Assembly: GCA_021801705.1 (NCBI GenBank)
Contig: JAJYXP010000014.1
Span: 3,331-45,760 of the forward strand
Direction of reading: 5' to 3'
Length of the DNA: 42,430 nucleotides
From: Pseudomonadota bacterium
GTDB taxonomy: Bacteria > Pseudomonadota > Gammaproteobacteria > Burkholderiales > Sulfuricellaceae
Part shown: one piece after another, positions 8,436 through 19,425 of the stretch
How the letters are laid out: every line of letters starts with the position of its first letter
Position numbering within the stretch: position 1 is the stretch's first letter
Translations under genes and position numbers: made by a program
Notes under the pieces: generated by a model
What the model was told of the DNA's origin: nothing
The model's database searches: none
Seen by the model: the letters and a program-made list of their open reading frames with translations, nothing else

Positions 8436-9440
8436 ATGCTTGAAACCCTGCAAACCTGGCTGCAGTTCGCCATCGTATCCGGCGTGATCGTGGTGGCAGG
8501 CTACCACCTCTCCCGCTACGGCGATGTGATCGCCGAGAAAACCGGGCTGTCCGGCTCGTGGGTCGGGCTGGCGCTGCTCGCCACCGTCACTTCCCTGCCG
8601 GAACTGGTGACGGGAATCAGCTCGGTGGCCGCTGCCCATGAAACGGACATCGCCGTGGGAGACGTGCTCGGCAGTTGCGTGTTCAACCTGCTGATCCTCG
8701 CCCTGCTCGACGCCGTTTACCGCAAGGGTTCGCTCTTTGCCGGGGGAAGGAAAGGCCATCTGCTGATTGCGGCTTACGGCATATTGCTCCTGGTCATGAG
8801 CGCGGCGGGCCTGCTCCTCGCCCAAGCCGGGCGGATGCCGGCGCTGGCCCACATCGGCCTGTACGCGCCGGCCATCGTGCTGGTTTATCTGGCGGCGATG
8901 CGCACGGCGTTCCGTTACGAGCGGGAGGATGTGGCGGAATTCGAGGCCACCGAGGCCGCCCGTTACCCCGGCATCACCCTGCGCCGGGCCGGAGCGCGCT
9001 ACGCCGTGGCTGCTGTCGCCGTGGTGGCAGCGGGATCGGTGCTGCCTTTCATCGCCGCCGATCTCGCCGACCTGATGGGGTGGAGCCGCAGTTTCGTCGG
9101 CACGCAGTTCGTCGCCGCCGTCACCTCCCTGCCCGAGATCGCGGTGACTTTCGCGGCGCTGCGGATGGGTGCCATCGACATGGCCATCGCCAACCTGCTC
9201 GGCAGCAACCTGTTCAACATCGCCATTCTCGCCGTGGACGACGCCTTCTATCTGAACGGCCCATTGCTGGCCCACGTTTCCCCGGTCCACGCCGTCACCG
9301 CCCTGGCCGCCATCGCCATGAGCGCGGTGGTGGTGATCGGCCTGCTTACCCGGCCGCGCAAGCGCATCGGCGGCGCCATGAGCTGGCCGGGTCTGGCCCT
9401 GGTGGCGATTTATCTGCTCAACAGCTATGCCCTCTACTGA
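8436..9440 (+). CDS. Ca2+/cation antiporter (CaCA family)
   Basis: A 334-residue polytopic membrane protein with the two inverted alpha-repeats of the Na+/Ca2+ exchanger family: LLATVTSLPELVTGISSV with GDVLGSCVFNLLILAL in the first half, and VAAVTSLPEIAVTF with ANLLGSNLFNIAILA in the second. The acidic residues of the PE motifs bind the cation. It exports Ca2+ or a similar ion in exchange for Na+ or H+. GGAAGC lies upstream of the ATG. The last 99 nt (9342-9440) are repeated in diverged form at 13202-13300, next to the P2A ATPase, indicating that exchanger and ATPase were once adjacent. Confidence 0.88.
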   Translation: MLETLQTWLQFAIVSGVIVVAGYHLSRYGDVIAEKTGLSGSWVGLALLATVTSLPELVTGISSVAAAHETDIAVGDVLGSCVFNLLILALLDAVYRKGSLFAGGRKGHLLIAAYGILLLVMSAAGLLLAQAGRMPALAHIGLYAPAIVLVYLAAMRTAFRYEREDVAEFEATEAARYPGITLRRAGARYAVAAVAVVAAGSVLPFIAADLADLMGWSRSFVGTQFVAAVTSLPEIAVTFAALRMGAIDMAIANLLGSNLFNIAILAVDDAFYLNGPLLAHVSPVHAVTALAAIAMSAVVVIGLLTRPRKRIGGAMSWPGLALVAIYLLNSYALY

Positions 9441-9526
9441 GACCCCCATGCAAGACACGAAACAACAACCGGCCTGGCCGGCTACAGGCGATGAAGCGCT
9501 GGTGCAGCTAGGCGCTTCCGTCCTCG
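9342..9526 (+). repeat. Upstream copy of duplicated exchanger/ATPase junction
   Basis: Contains the 3' end of the complete exchanger gene (9342-9440) followed after 7 nt by the 5' end of an ATPase gene (from ATG 9448). The same order recurs at 13202-13510, where the exchanger end is the fragment and the ATPase is complete. The 99-nt exchanger segments align without gaps at roughly 80% identity by eye, and both encode RPR/K-RIGG and GLALVAIYLL before the stop. The ATPase segments align for about 26 codons (QDT-QQP-W-A-GDEAL). Confidence 0.8.
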
Positions 9527-9558
9527 GACTGCGACGTGCTGGTGGTGCGCCAGGGTGA
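9448..9558 (+). pseudogene. P-type ATPase 5' fragment joined to a possible Usp 3' fragment
   Basis: From ATG 9448, MQDTKQQPAWPATGDEAL corresponds to the N-terminus of the complete ATPase downstream (VQDTIQQPVWSASGDEAL). Similarity ends at about 9526 and the frame stops at 9558. In another frame, 9526-9570 reads SDCDVLVVRQGEHAH and stop, which looks like the end of a universal stress protein (family ending DCPVLVVR). So two truncated genes appear to have been joined here. The ATPase part is well supported; the Usp reading is tentative. Confidence 0.65.
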
Positions 9559-9900
9559 ACACGCCCATTAGCCGGCGCGTCGCACTGTTTTTCCTGGCGG
9601 CTGCCTTTCTCGCCCTGGCGGGTTTCGCGCCGGCGCGGCACTTGGAATCGGCCCGCGTTCTGGCGGATGTGGCTGCGGGCGAGGCGCCCTCCGCGCTCAA
9701 GGCCAGGACCCAAGCCCCGCTGCGTACGGCCGTTCATTACCGCATCCAGGGCCGCGCCCACACCGGCGACCTCTACCTGCCGGGCGAAGGCCGTCCCCTG
9801 GCCGGCATCGTCCTGATGCCCGGCGCGGTGCCCCAGGGCAAGGATGACCCTCGCCTCACCGCCTTTGCCACCGCGCTCGCCCGTGCCCGCTTCGTCGGCG
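9555..9900 (+). pseudogene. Alpha/beta-hydrolase 5' fragment
   Basis: From GTG 9555, a signal-peptide-like start (RRVALFFLAAAFLALAGFAP) is followed by a segment typical of the N-terminal strand region of dienelactone-hydrolase-like proteins (GDLYLPGEGRPLAGIVLMPG, then PRLTAFATALARARF). The expected catalytic Ser, Asp and His regions are absent: after ARARFV the sequence passes without a break into an unrelated membrane-protein segment, in frame. It is most likely a truncated gene within the scarred region between the exchanger and the acyl-ACP synthetase. Confidence 0.55.
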
Positions 9901-9926
9901 GGATGAAGGGTGAGGAACGAGGGAAC

Positions 9927-10265
9927 ATGGGCGCGCTCACCACAGTGACCCGGCGATGGCGTATCGCCCTGCTGGTTCTGCTCACGGTGACGGCAGGCGT
10001 CCTCGCTGCCGCCCTGCTCGCGCTGCTCGTGGCAGGGCCGGCCGCAGTGCTCTACTGGGCAGCGACCGAGGCCATAGGCGCGGTAGATCTGCGCGCCTGC
10101 GGCCTGGTGCAGTTCACCCCCATGCTGCTCATACCGCTGCTGCTCTGGCTGATTCCGGGGCGTTATACCCGCGGCGGCCGCCTGGTCGCAGCCCTGGCGA
10201 GCTATGGGCTACTGCGCCATGTGCGGCTGCGCCGCCTGAAACGGTGCGAGGGTATCGTGCAATGA
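9927..10265 (+). CDS. Small membrane protein, unrecognised, possibly a fragment
   Basis: ATG 9927 opens a 112-residue product in frame with the truncated hydrolase upstream. It has two clear hydrophobic stretches (IALLVLLTVTAGVLAAALLA and MLLIPLLLWLIPG) and a basic C-terminus (HVRLRRLKRCEG). A weak GAGG lies upstream. It may be an independent small gene or the remainder of a longer one cut by the same rearrangement that left the neighbouring fragments. I do not recognise the family. The stretch from 10266 to 10535 holds only short ORFs: one in a third frame ends DDDIRLQLAAAAHGQG, another (from 10423) is described separately. Confidence 0.4.
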   Translation: MGALTTVTRRWRIALLVLLTVTAGVLAAALLALLVAGPAAVLYWAATEAIGAVDLRACGLVQFTPMLLIPLLLWLIPGRYTRGGRLVAALASYGLLRHVRLRRLKRCEGIVQ

Positions 10266-10422
10266 TGAAAATATTTTTCCCATGCTGGCGGCGCTCATGG
10301 TGATTTTTGCAGCGGCTGCGGCGGGCGGGACAGAGTGTCACCGGGCCGGGCCGGCACTCTCTGGAGGCCGTGACGGACGACGATATCCGCCTGCAACTGG
10401 CCGCCGCGGCCCACGGCCAGGG

Positions 10423-10539
10423 ATGAGCGCGGTGCCGGTGGGCGCTTACAGCGACACCCTGATTTTCCGCCTGCTGCGCCTGCCGGACGGCGAGACGCCT
10501 TTGCACCTTCCCCCCGTGCGCAGGAGCCCCCGCTCATGA
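10423..10539 (+). CDS. Short ORF coupled to acyl-ACP synthetase start
   Basis: A 38-residue ORF (starting MSAVPVGAYSDTLIFRLLRL) whose stop codon overlaps the ATG of the next gene as ATGA, an arrangement used for translational coupling. No family is recognised, and it may be the 3' end of a degraded gene. It is listed because the overlap suggests it could still be translated. Confidence 0.25.
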   Translation: MSAVPVGAYSDTLIFRLLRLPDGETPLHLPPVRRSPRS

Positions 10540-13187
10540 GCGCAAGTCTCGATCCCGTCATCGCCGGCCTCGCCCGCTTTGGCCAGCGCCCCGCCATCCT
10601 TGCGCTTGGCCCCGAAGGCGCAGTTACCTGGAGCTACGCCGAACTCGCCACTCGCGTCGAGGCGCTGGCGGGCGGACTCACCCAGGCCGGTCTGCGGCGC
10701 GGCGAGGCCGTGTCCCTGTTCGCGCCCGACAGCCCGCCGTGGATCGCCGCGGCACTGGCGGTTATCCTCGCTGGCGGTGCCGTGCTGCCGGTGGACGCGC
10801 AACTTGGCGATGAAGTGCTGGCGCATGTGCTGGCCGACAGCGGCGCGCGCCTCGTCTTCACCACATCCGACTGTGTGGAGCGACTGGAACGGCTGGCGCC
10901 CGCGCTGAGGCTCGTCCTGCTGGATACATGCGACGACGATGCACGCGGCTGGCAGGCCCTGCGCGCGCCTGCGGCGGCCGTGTTGCCACGGTCGGACGCA
11001 TCCGACCCGGCCGCCCTTTTTTACACCTCGGGCACCACCGGCCGCCCCAAGGGCGTGCCGCTCTCCCACGCCAATCTTGCCTTTCAGCTCGATGCCCTGG
11101 CCGCCACCGGCCTGCTCACCCCCTCCGACCGGGTCGCCCTGCCGCTGCCGCTGCACCACGTCTATCCCTTCGTGCTCGGGCTGCTGGCGCCGCTTGCCCT
11201 GGGGCTGCCGCTGATCCTGCCGCAAGCGCTCACCGGCCCCCAGGTGCTGCGGGCGCTGAAGGAGGGCGAGGCCACGGTCATGGTGGGTGTGCCGCGCCTG
11301 TACGCCGCCATGCTGGCCGGCATCGAGGCACGGGTGGCGGCGCGCGGCGGCATCGCCGCCGCTCTGATGCGCGGATTGATGGCCTGGTCGCTTTTTCTCA
11401 ACCGCCTGGGGCTGGACGCCGGCCGCGTGCTGTTCGGCCACCTGCTGCACGCCAGGCTCGCCCCCAAACTGCGGCTGCTGGCCTGCGGCGGCGCGGCGCT
11501 GGAAGCGGAGCTGGCCGCCAGGCTCAGGGCCCTGGGGTGGCAGGTGGGGATCGGCTACGGTCTGACGGAAACCGCGCCGCTACTCACCCTCAACCCGCCC
11601 AGGGGTCGCCTGGGCAGCGTCGGCCGCCCGCTGCCGGGGTTGGAATTACGCATCGCAGCGGACGGCGAGATTCAGGCGCGTGGCCCCAATGTCTTCAAGG
11701 GCTACCGCAACCTGCCGGACAAGACACAAGAAGCCTTCACCGCCGACGGCTGGTTCCGCACCGGCGACCTGGGGCGACTGGACCCCGACGGCTATCTGTT
11801 CGTCACCGGCCGCGCCAAGGAACTCATCGTCACCGCCGGCGGCGAGAACGTGCAGCCCGAGGAAGTGGAGACGGCCTATCAGCGCCATCCCTACATCCGC
11901 GAATTCGCCCTGCTGGAAGACCGCGGCCGCCTGCTCGGCCTGGTGCTGCCCGATCCGGGCGCCATCCGCCGCGCCGGGCACACCGACATCGACGCCGCCG
12001 TGCGTGATGCGGTGGCGGAGGTGAACGCGGGGCTGCCCTCGTATCAGCGCGCCGCCGAAATCGCGCTCACCCGCGACCCCTTGCCGCGCACCCGTCTGGG
12101 CAAGCTGCGCCGTCATCTGCTGGCCGCGGCCTGGCAGGCCGCCGGCGAGACGCAGCCCGCGCGGGCCGAACCCCTGCCGCCGGACGCATGGCCGGAGGCC
12201 GACCGGGCACTGCTGGTCCAGCCCGCGGCGGATCAGACCTGGGACTGGCTGGCGCGCCGCTTTCCCGGCCGGCGGCTGACCCCCGACACCAGTCTGCGCC
12301 TGGATCTGGGGGTGGATTCGCTGGCCTGGCTGGATATTGCCCTCGATCTTGAACGGGTAGCCGGCGTGGAATTGACCGAGGCCGCCATCGCCCGCATCGA
12401 GACCGTGCGCGACCTGCTGCGCGAAATGGGCGAGGCAAAGGCCGGCGAGGTCTGCGCCGCCGCCTGGGATCAGCCCGAGCGGGTTCTGACCGCGGCCGAC
12501 TTGCGCTGGCTGGCGCCGACCGGGGCGCTCGCGCGCGCCTCTGCCTGGGGCTTCGTACAGATGCTGCAACCGCTCGCCCGGCTGGCCTTTAAGCTTCGCG
12601 TGGAGGGCAGCGAACACCTGCCGACACGGGAGCAGGTCGTCTATGTCGCCAACCATGCCAGCTTCCTCGACCCCTTCCTCATGGCCGCCGCCATGGGGCC
12701 GGCGCGGGTGGGGCGCACCCGCTGGACGGGCTACACCGGCATGGCCTTCGCCAACCCGGTCACGCGCTTTCTGAGCCGCATCGCCCGCACCCTGCCGGTA
12801 GAGCCGGAGCGTGGTGCGACCGCCGCCCTGGCGCTCTCCGCCGCAGCCATCCGGCAGGGCGACAGCCTGGCCTGGTTCCCCGAGGGGCAGCGCGCCCCGG
12901 ACGGGCGCCTGCACGACTTCCGTCCCGGCATCGGCCGTCTGCTGGCACGCTTTCCGCTGCGCGTCATCCCGGTGCACATCGCCGGCAGTTTCACCGCCAT
13001 GCCGACCGGCAAACACTGGCCGCGCCTCGCCCCCATCTCCATCCGCATCGGCGCACCCATCGATCCGCGGGCACTGGTTTCAGACCTGACCGCCCCGGAC
13101 GCCCCGGAACGCCTCGCCCTGGCACTGTACGAAGCGGTAGCCGGCCTGGAAACGCCGTGGCGAAAGCAGCCTGAGTCCGCCCCATGA
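10536..13187 (+). CDS. Three-domain acyl-ACP synthetase / acyl carrier / PlsC acyltransferase
   Basis: An 883-residue fusion. Residues 1 to about 535 are an AMP-forming acyl ligase (LFYTSGTTGRPKGVPLSH near 160, GYGLTETAPLLTLNP, GWFRTGDLGRLDPDGY, and the catalytic Lys in RTRLGKLRRHLL). Residues about 565-630 form an acyl-carrier domain with the phosphopantetheine Ser in LGVDSLAWLD. Residues about 690-875 are a PlsC-type 1-acylglycerol-3-phosphate acyltransferase (HX4D motif NHASFLDPF near 706, then FPEGQRAPDG near 781). It would activate a fatty acid, hold it on its own carrier and transfer it to a lysophospholipid, like Aas but with a built-in ACP. It lies inside the segment bounded by the duplicated exchanger/ATPase junction and is probably the intact cargo of that insertion. 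Confidence 0.85.
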   Translation: MSASLDPVIAGLARFGQRPAILALGPEGAVTWSYAELATRVEALAGGLTQAGLRRGEAVSLFAPDSPPWIAAALAVILAGGAVLPVDAQLGDEVLAHVLADSGARLVFTTSDCVERLERLAPALRLVLLDTCDDDARGWQALRAPAAAVLPRSDASDPAALFYTSGTTGRPKGVPLSHANLAFQLDALAATGLLTPSDRVALPLPLHHVYPFVLGLLAPLALGLPLILPQALTGPQVLRALKEGEATVMVGVPRLYAAMLAGIEARVAARGGIAAALMRGLMAWSLFLNRLGLDAGRVLFGHLLHARLAPKLRLLACGGAALEAELAARLRALGWQVGIGYGLTETAPLLTLNPPRGRLGSVGRPLPGLELRIAADGEIQARGPNVFKGYRNLPDKTQEAFTADGWFRTGDLGRLDPDGYLFVTGRAKELIVTAGGENVQPEEVETAYQRHPYIREFALLEDRGRLLGLVLPDPGAIRRAGHTDIDAAVRDAVAEVNAGLPSYQRAAEIALTRDPLPRTRLGKLRRHLLAAAWQAAGETQPARAEPLPPDAWPEADRALLVQPAADQTWDWLARRFPGRRLTPDTSLRLDLGVDSLAWLDIALDLERVAGVELTEAAIARIETVRDLLREMGEAKAGEVCAAAWDQPERVLTAADLRWLAPTGALARASAWGFVQMLQPLARLAFKLRVEGSEHLPTREQVVYVANHASFLDPFLMAAAMGPARVGRTRWTGYTGMAFANPVTRFLSRIARTLPVEPERGATAALALSAAAIRQGDSLAWFPEGQRAPDGRLHDFRPGIGRLLARFPLRVIPVHIAGSFTAMPTGKHWPRLAPISIRIGAPIDPRALVSDLTAPDAPERLALALYEAVAGLETPWRKQPESAP

Positions 13188-13201
13188 GGCGCTTGCACAC
13201 T

Positions 13202-13300
13202 CTGCTTACCCGTCCGCGCAGACGCATCGGTGGTATCATGAACCAGCCGGGGCTGGCGCTGGTGGCGATTTATCTGCTTGACAGCCATGCGCTCTACTAA
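13202..13300 (+). pseudogene. Exchanger 3' fragment
   Basis: 99 nt encoding the last 32 codons and stop of a CaCA exchanger (LLTRPRRRIGGIMNQPGLAL and on to the final ALY). It aligns without gaps to the end of the complete exchanger at 9342-9440. Many differences are synonymous, so it diverged while coding or came from a relative. There is no start and the upstream part of the gene is missing. It forms, with the start of the ATPase, the downstream copy of the duplicated junction. Confidence 0.8.
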
Positions 13301-13302
13301 CC

Positions 13303-13416
13303 TTAAAAACGGCGATTAACCACGAATGACACGAATTTTCACGAATAAACACGAACAGTTAGAGACAAACATCTTGCCACCAAACAGGCGAACCATAGTG
13401 GTTGATCGCTTTTTAT
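13303..13416. repeat. Hairpin element E2 (CACGAAT type, internally deleted, inverted)
   Basis: One arm reads GGCGATTAACCACGAATGAC continuing ACGAATTTTCACGAATAAACACGAA; the other end is GGTTGATCGCTTTTTAT. The core contains CACCAAACAGGCG. Read on the minus strand it matches E3 and E4 (ends AAAAAGCGATTAACCAC and GGTTAATCGCCGTTTTT, core CCTGTTTGGTG) except that most of one arm is missing. It lies between the exchanger fragment and the ATPase start and is absent from the upstream junction copy, so it entered after duplication or only on one side. Confidence 0.65.
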
Positions 13417-13434
13417 ATGATTAAGCGAACATCC

Positions 13435-16155
<2,721 letters not shown>

Positions 16156-16179
16156 GGCCAGCCGAGATGATCCGTCCAA

Positions 16180-16350
16180 TAAAAAGCGATTAACCACGAA
16201 TTAGCACAAATGAAACACGAATGCTCACGAATAATCAGAGCCACACACGGCCAGTCTGATTCACCTGTTTGGTGAAACGATACTTACCTGTATTTAACCA
16301 TTCGTGTTCATTCGTGAAAATTCGTGTCATTCGTGGTGTGCCGTTTTAAG
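16180..16350. repeat. Hairpin element E3 (CACGAAT type)
   Basis: The left arm starts AAAAAGCGATTAACCACGAA and the right arm ends ATTCGTGTCATTCGTGG. The arms are built from a roughly 9-11 nt unit (ACACGAATN). The core, GATTCACCTGTTTGGTGAAA, is shared with E4 and recognisable in E5. It lies just after the ATPase. Its right arm supplies the last codons and the stop of the ceramidase-like gene on the other strand. Confidence 0.7.
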
Positions 16351-17115
16351 GGTGGGGGTTCGCGCGCGCAGCATCCGGAACACCTGATAAACAGCCAGTG
16401 CGGCCAGCAGATGCTTGACCGTGTGGCCGCTGACGATTTGCCCAAGAGCGAAGATCGGGTAGTCGAGCAGTTCGGCGCCAAGTGCGGCGCCGTAGAGGGC
16501 TGCTGCGCCGAACAGATACGCGCTGCGCGTATATCTGGGCGGGAAGAGAAGCACGAGCAACACGACAGCGAGGATCGCACCGGCCTGAAAGGCGAAATAG
16601 GGCAGCGCGTTTTCGCTGCCCAGTGCTTCACTCCGGCGCCACCACAGCACCGTGCCCGCACCCGCGGCAACGAGCGGCGCGAGCAGCCGGAGGCCGGCTT
16701 TGACGCTCCAGCGCTCCGCGATCACGGCGGCGAGGAGCGATGCGAAGCACACACTCATCGGCAGACGGTCCCAGAACAGGCGTGCATTGTCCGGGGCCAG
16801 GTGATAGTAGACCGATCCGATGCCGGTTGCCGCCAGCCCAAGGAAAAACAGGGCGTAAGGCAGCCGTTCAACCCTGACGGAAAACGCACCGAACCCGGAC
16901 TGCTGCAGATAACCGAGCCCCAGCATCGCCACTACGAGGAAGGGAATGTTGGATACGGCGTTAAGGAAATTCGGCACCCCGAACAAGGCGCGCTGCTCGG
17001 CGAAGTGGTGGTAGGCCTGAGGCTGGGGAAATGGCGGCAGGGCGGCGACCATGGCCGCGACTGAAATTGCCAGCAACAGCAACAGCCCCAGCCGGATCTT
17101 GCGTGACAGTTTCAT
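16327..17115 (-). CDS. Alkaline ceramidase-like (CREST family) membrane hydrolase
   Basis: A 262-residue protein with about seven transmembrane helices and the residue pattern of the alkaline ceramidase family: YHHFAEQRALFGVPNFLNAV near the N-terminus, GIGSVYYHLAPDNARLFWDR in the middle, and SGHTVKHLLAALAVY near the end. The conserved His and Asp residues bind a catalytic metal in this superfamily; the natural substrate in bacteria is not established. Start chosen at ATG 17115, preceded by AAGGAGAG; an upstream extension lacks such a site. The last residues (AHHE) and the stop codon come from the right arm of element E3, so the original C-terminus may have been replaced. The gene is flanked on both sides by direct copies of the same element (E3 and E4). 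Confidence 0.75.
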   Translation of the reverse strand: MKLSRKIRLGLLLLLAISVAAMVAALPPFPQPQAYHHFAEQRALFGVPNFLNAVSNIPFLVVAMLGLGYLQQSGFGAFSVRVERLPYALFFLGLAATGIGSVYYHLAPDNARLFWDRLPMSVCFASLLAAVIAERWSVKAGLRLLAPLVAAGAGTVLWWRRSEALGSENALPYFAFQAGAILAVVLLVLLFPPRYTRSAYLFGAAALYGAALGAELLDYPIFALGQIVSGHTVKHLLAALAVYQVFRMLRARTPTLKTAHHE

Positions 17116-17187
17116 GGCTCTCTCCTTGCCCGGCCGCCCGGCGCGCAACAACAGGCAGCCTGGCATGGCTCGGGCGGGCAGTTCCTA

Positions 17188-17345
17188 TAAACCTGAAAAA
17201 AGCGATTAACCACGAATTTACACGAATAATCAAAGAATTAACGAAATTCACCCGATTCACCTGTTGGATGAGGCGATATTTGTTGTTTACTATTTGTGTT
17301 CATTCGTGAACATTCGTGTCATTCGTGGTTAATTACGGTTTTAAG
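17188..17345. repeat. Hairpin element E4 (CACGAAT type)
   Basis: Starts CCTGAAAAAAGCGATTAACC, contains the core GATTCACCTGTTGGATGAGG and ends ATTCGTGTCATTCGTGGTTA then a T-rich GGTTTTAAGC. Same orientation as E3. It fills most of the gap between the ceramidase-like start and the rarA stop, where the two genes are tail to head on the minus strand. The rest of that gap (to 17400) shows nothing recognisable. Confidence 0.7.
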
Positions 17346-17400
17346 CAAGGATAAATGGCACGCAGGCTATTGTGCGATTTGTGCCGCACACCGCCAGCCC

Positions 17401-18726
17401 TTAGCGCTTTTTGCGGCTGCTGTTATCCAGCGACTTCAGATATTCGAGGCGCTCGGAAATTTTCCGCTCCAGGCCGTTGCCGGTGGGCGCGTAGAAGCTC
17501 ACGTCCTTGAGCTCGGGCGGGAAATAGCATTCACCCGCAGCGTAGGCTTCGGCTTCTTCGTGCGCATAGCGATAGCCCTTGCCGTGCCCCAACTCCGACA
17601 TCAGGCGCGTGGGCGCATTTCTCAGATGGAGCGGCACTTCCAGCGACCCATGCTCGCGCGCGCACGCCAATGCGGCATTGTAGGCCGAATAGGTGGCATT
17701 GCTCTTGGCCGTGACGGCAAGATAAACAATCGCCTGGGCGATCGACAACTCCCCTTCCGGGCTGCCGAGCCGTTCTTGCACGTCCCAGGCATTGAGGGCG
17801 ATTTGAAGCGCTTTGGGATCCGCATTCCCGACATCCTCGCTGGCCATGCGCACCACGCGGCGGGCGATATACAGCGCATCGCAACCGCCATCGATCATCC
17901 GCGCGAACCAGTACAAAGCGGCATCGGGATCGGAGCCGCGAACCGATTTGTGGAGCGCGGAGATCTGGTCATAAAAGACATCCCCCCCCTTGTCGAAGCG
18001 GCGATGACGTCCTTGTATGACCTCTTTGACGCTTTCATCCGCCACGCAATAACGCCCGTCCGACAACTCGGCAAGATCCGACGCGATTTCCAGTAAATTC
18101 AAGGCGCGTCGCGCGTCGCCATCCGCCGCACCCGCAATCTGTGCCAGGGCGAAATCGGAGACTTGAAGGTTCCTTGCTTTAAGCCCGCGAACATCGCTTA
18201 AGGCGTGTTGCAGCAACGCCAGCAACGCGGATTCAGCAAGGGGCCGGAGCACATAAACGCGCACTCTGGACAGTAGTGCGCTATTGAGCTCAAACGACGG
18301 ATTCTCGGTCGTTGCCCCGATAAACAGTATGGTTCCGTTTTCAATAAACGGAAGAAAAGCATCCTGCTGGCTCTTCGAAAACCGGTGGACCTCGTCGACA
18401 AAAAGTATCGTCTTCCTGGCTTGACCCCTTTTCAGCGACTCGGCGATTTCGATCGCGGCGCGTATCTCTTTTACGCCCGACATCACAGCCGAAATGCTTT
18501 CGAAATGGGCGGAGGATTTTTCTGCAATGATCCTGGCAAGTGTCGTCTTGCCGACGCCCGGAGGCCCCCAAAACACCATAGAATGGACGCTTCCGGACTC
18601 GATGGCGGCGCGCAGGGGCTTGCCGGCCCCGAGTATATGTTCCTGGCCGGCGAAATCGTCCAGGGATAGCGGGCGCAAACGCGCGGCCAGCGGCTCCCAG
18701 CTTTGTTCGGGAAACAGATCAGTCAC
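17401..18726 (-). CDS. rarA: Replication-associated recombination protein A (MgsA/RarA AAA+ ATPase)
   Basis: A 441-residue AAA+ clamp-loader-like ATPase acting at stalled replication forks. The N-terminal RPLSLDDFAGQEHILG motif is diagnostic; Walker A is GPPGVGKTTLA near 54, Walker B is TILFVDEVHRF near 110, sensor 1 is FIGATTENPSF, and the C-terminal DLMSELGHGKGYRYAHEE-type region (here RLMSELGHGKGYRYAHEE) is present. Length is standard. It starts with GTG, and its first codons overlap the end of lolA by 8 nt, so the two genes are co-transcribed and probably translationally coupled. The lolA-rarA order is common in beta- and gammaproteobacteria. Confidence 0.95.
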   Translation of the reverse strand: MTDLFPEQSWEPLAARLRPLSLDDFAGQEHILGAGKPLRAAIESGSVHSMVFWGPPGVGKTTLARIIAEKSSAHFESISAVMSGVKEIRAAIEIAESLKRGQARKTILFVDEVHRFSKSQQDAFLPFIENGTILFIGATTENPSFELNSALLSRVRVYVLRPLAESALLALLQHALSDVRGLKARNLQVSDFALAQIAGAADGDARRALNLLEIASDLAELSDGRYCVADESVKEVIQGRHRRFDKGGDVFYDQISALHKSVRGSDPDAALYWFARMIDGGCDALYIARRVVRMASEDVGNADPKALQIALNAWDVQERLGSPEGELSIAQAIVYLAVTAKSNATYSAYNAALACAREHGSLEVPLHLRNAPTRLMSELGHGKGYRYAHEEAEAYAAGECYFPPELKDVSFYAPTGNGLERKISERLEYLKSLDNSSRKKR

Positions 18727-19351
18727 CGATCACGTCCACGCCTGGCGGCGGCACGAACTTGAACGCATCGGCGGGAATCCTGGGGTTGCGTTCCAGGTCG
18801 GAAAAACGGATTGCCGTGGTCTGGCCGAAATGATCGCGCAATTCCATCACTTCCAGCCCCTTCCCGGAGAATCCCATGCGCACGCTTTCGAAAGAGCTCT
18901 CCTTGTCTTTCGGCGTTGCCTCCAGCCATTCGAGGGTGCCGCGCTTGCCGAGATCTTTCAGATTGAATTGTTTTTCTATCTCGTTGCTGCCCGCCAGCAG
19001 GGCCGCGGGACTGGCACCGATCGCCCGGTCCATCTGCTTCACCGTGACCTGCTTGAGATCGGCGTCGTACATCCACAGCTTGGCGCCATCGCCGACTATC
19101 AACTGTTCGTAGGGCTTGTCATACACCCAGCGGAATTTTCCGGGGCGGGAAAACAGCATGGTGCCGCTGGCTTCCTGGACGGTGGTCAATTTTCTGTCCA
19201 GAACGATCTGCTTGAACTGCGCCCTGGCGGATTTCACTTCGGTAAGGAAGGTCTTGAGGCTTTCCAGGGACGAAGCGCCCACCGGCATCGAAAACGAGCA
19301 GACCGCGGCGAGGCAGCCCCATAGAAATAGCGTGCGGAAAATTTTTTTCAC
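18719..19351 (-). CDS. lolA: Outer-membrane lipoprotein carrier protein
   Basis: A 210-residue periplasmic chaperone that receives lipoproteins from LolCDE and hands them to LolB. The signal peptide is KKIFRTLFLWGCLAAVCSFS ending near VGASSLESL. The mature part shows LolA features: SARAQFKQIVLDRKL, SGTMLFSRPGKFRWVYDKPY, LIVGDGAKLWMYDADLKQVT, and a C-terminal FVPPPGVDVIGD. I chose GTG 19351 because GAGG lies 5 nt upstream and it places the signal peptide at the N-terminus; an upstream in-frame ATG would add an unlikely 21 residues. ftsK, often found upstream, is absent here. Confidence 0.92.
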   Translation of the reverse strand: MKKIFRTLFLWGCLAAVCSFSMPVGASSLESLKTFLTEVKSARAQFKQIVLDRKLTTVQEASGTMLFSRPGKFRWVYDKPYEQLIVGDGAKLWMYDADLKQVTVKQMDRAIGASPAALLAGSNEIEKQFNLKDLGKRGTLEWLEATPKDKESSFESVRMGFSGKGLEVMELRDHFGQTTAIRFSDLERNPRIPADAFKFVPPPGVDVIGD

Positions 19352-19425
19352 AATGCCTCGAATGAGAGTTAGGGTTGGCCGGACAAGAGATCCGTGGAGA
19401 GCGAGGCTGTTCATTAACCATGAGT

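Noticed and set aside
16190-17340. Periodic CACGAAT units considered as CRISPR-like arrays
   Set aside because: The unit is only about 9-11 nt, there are no unique spacers, units occur as inverted arms, and no cas gene is near.
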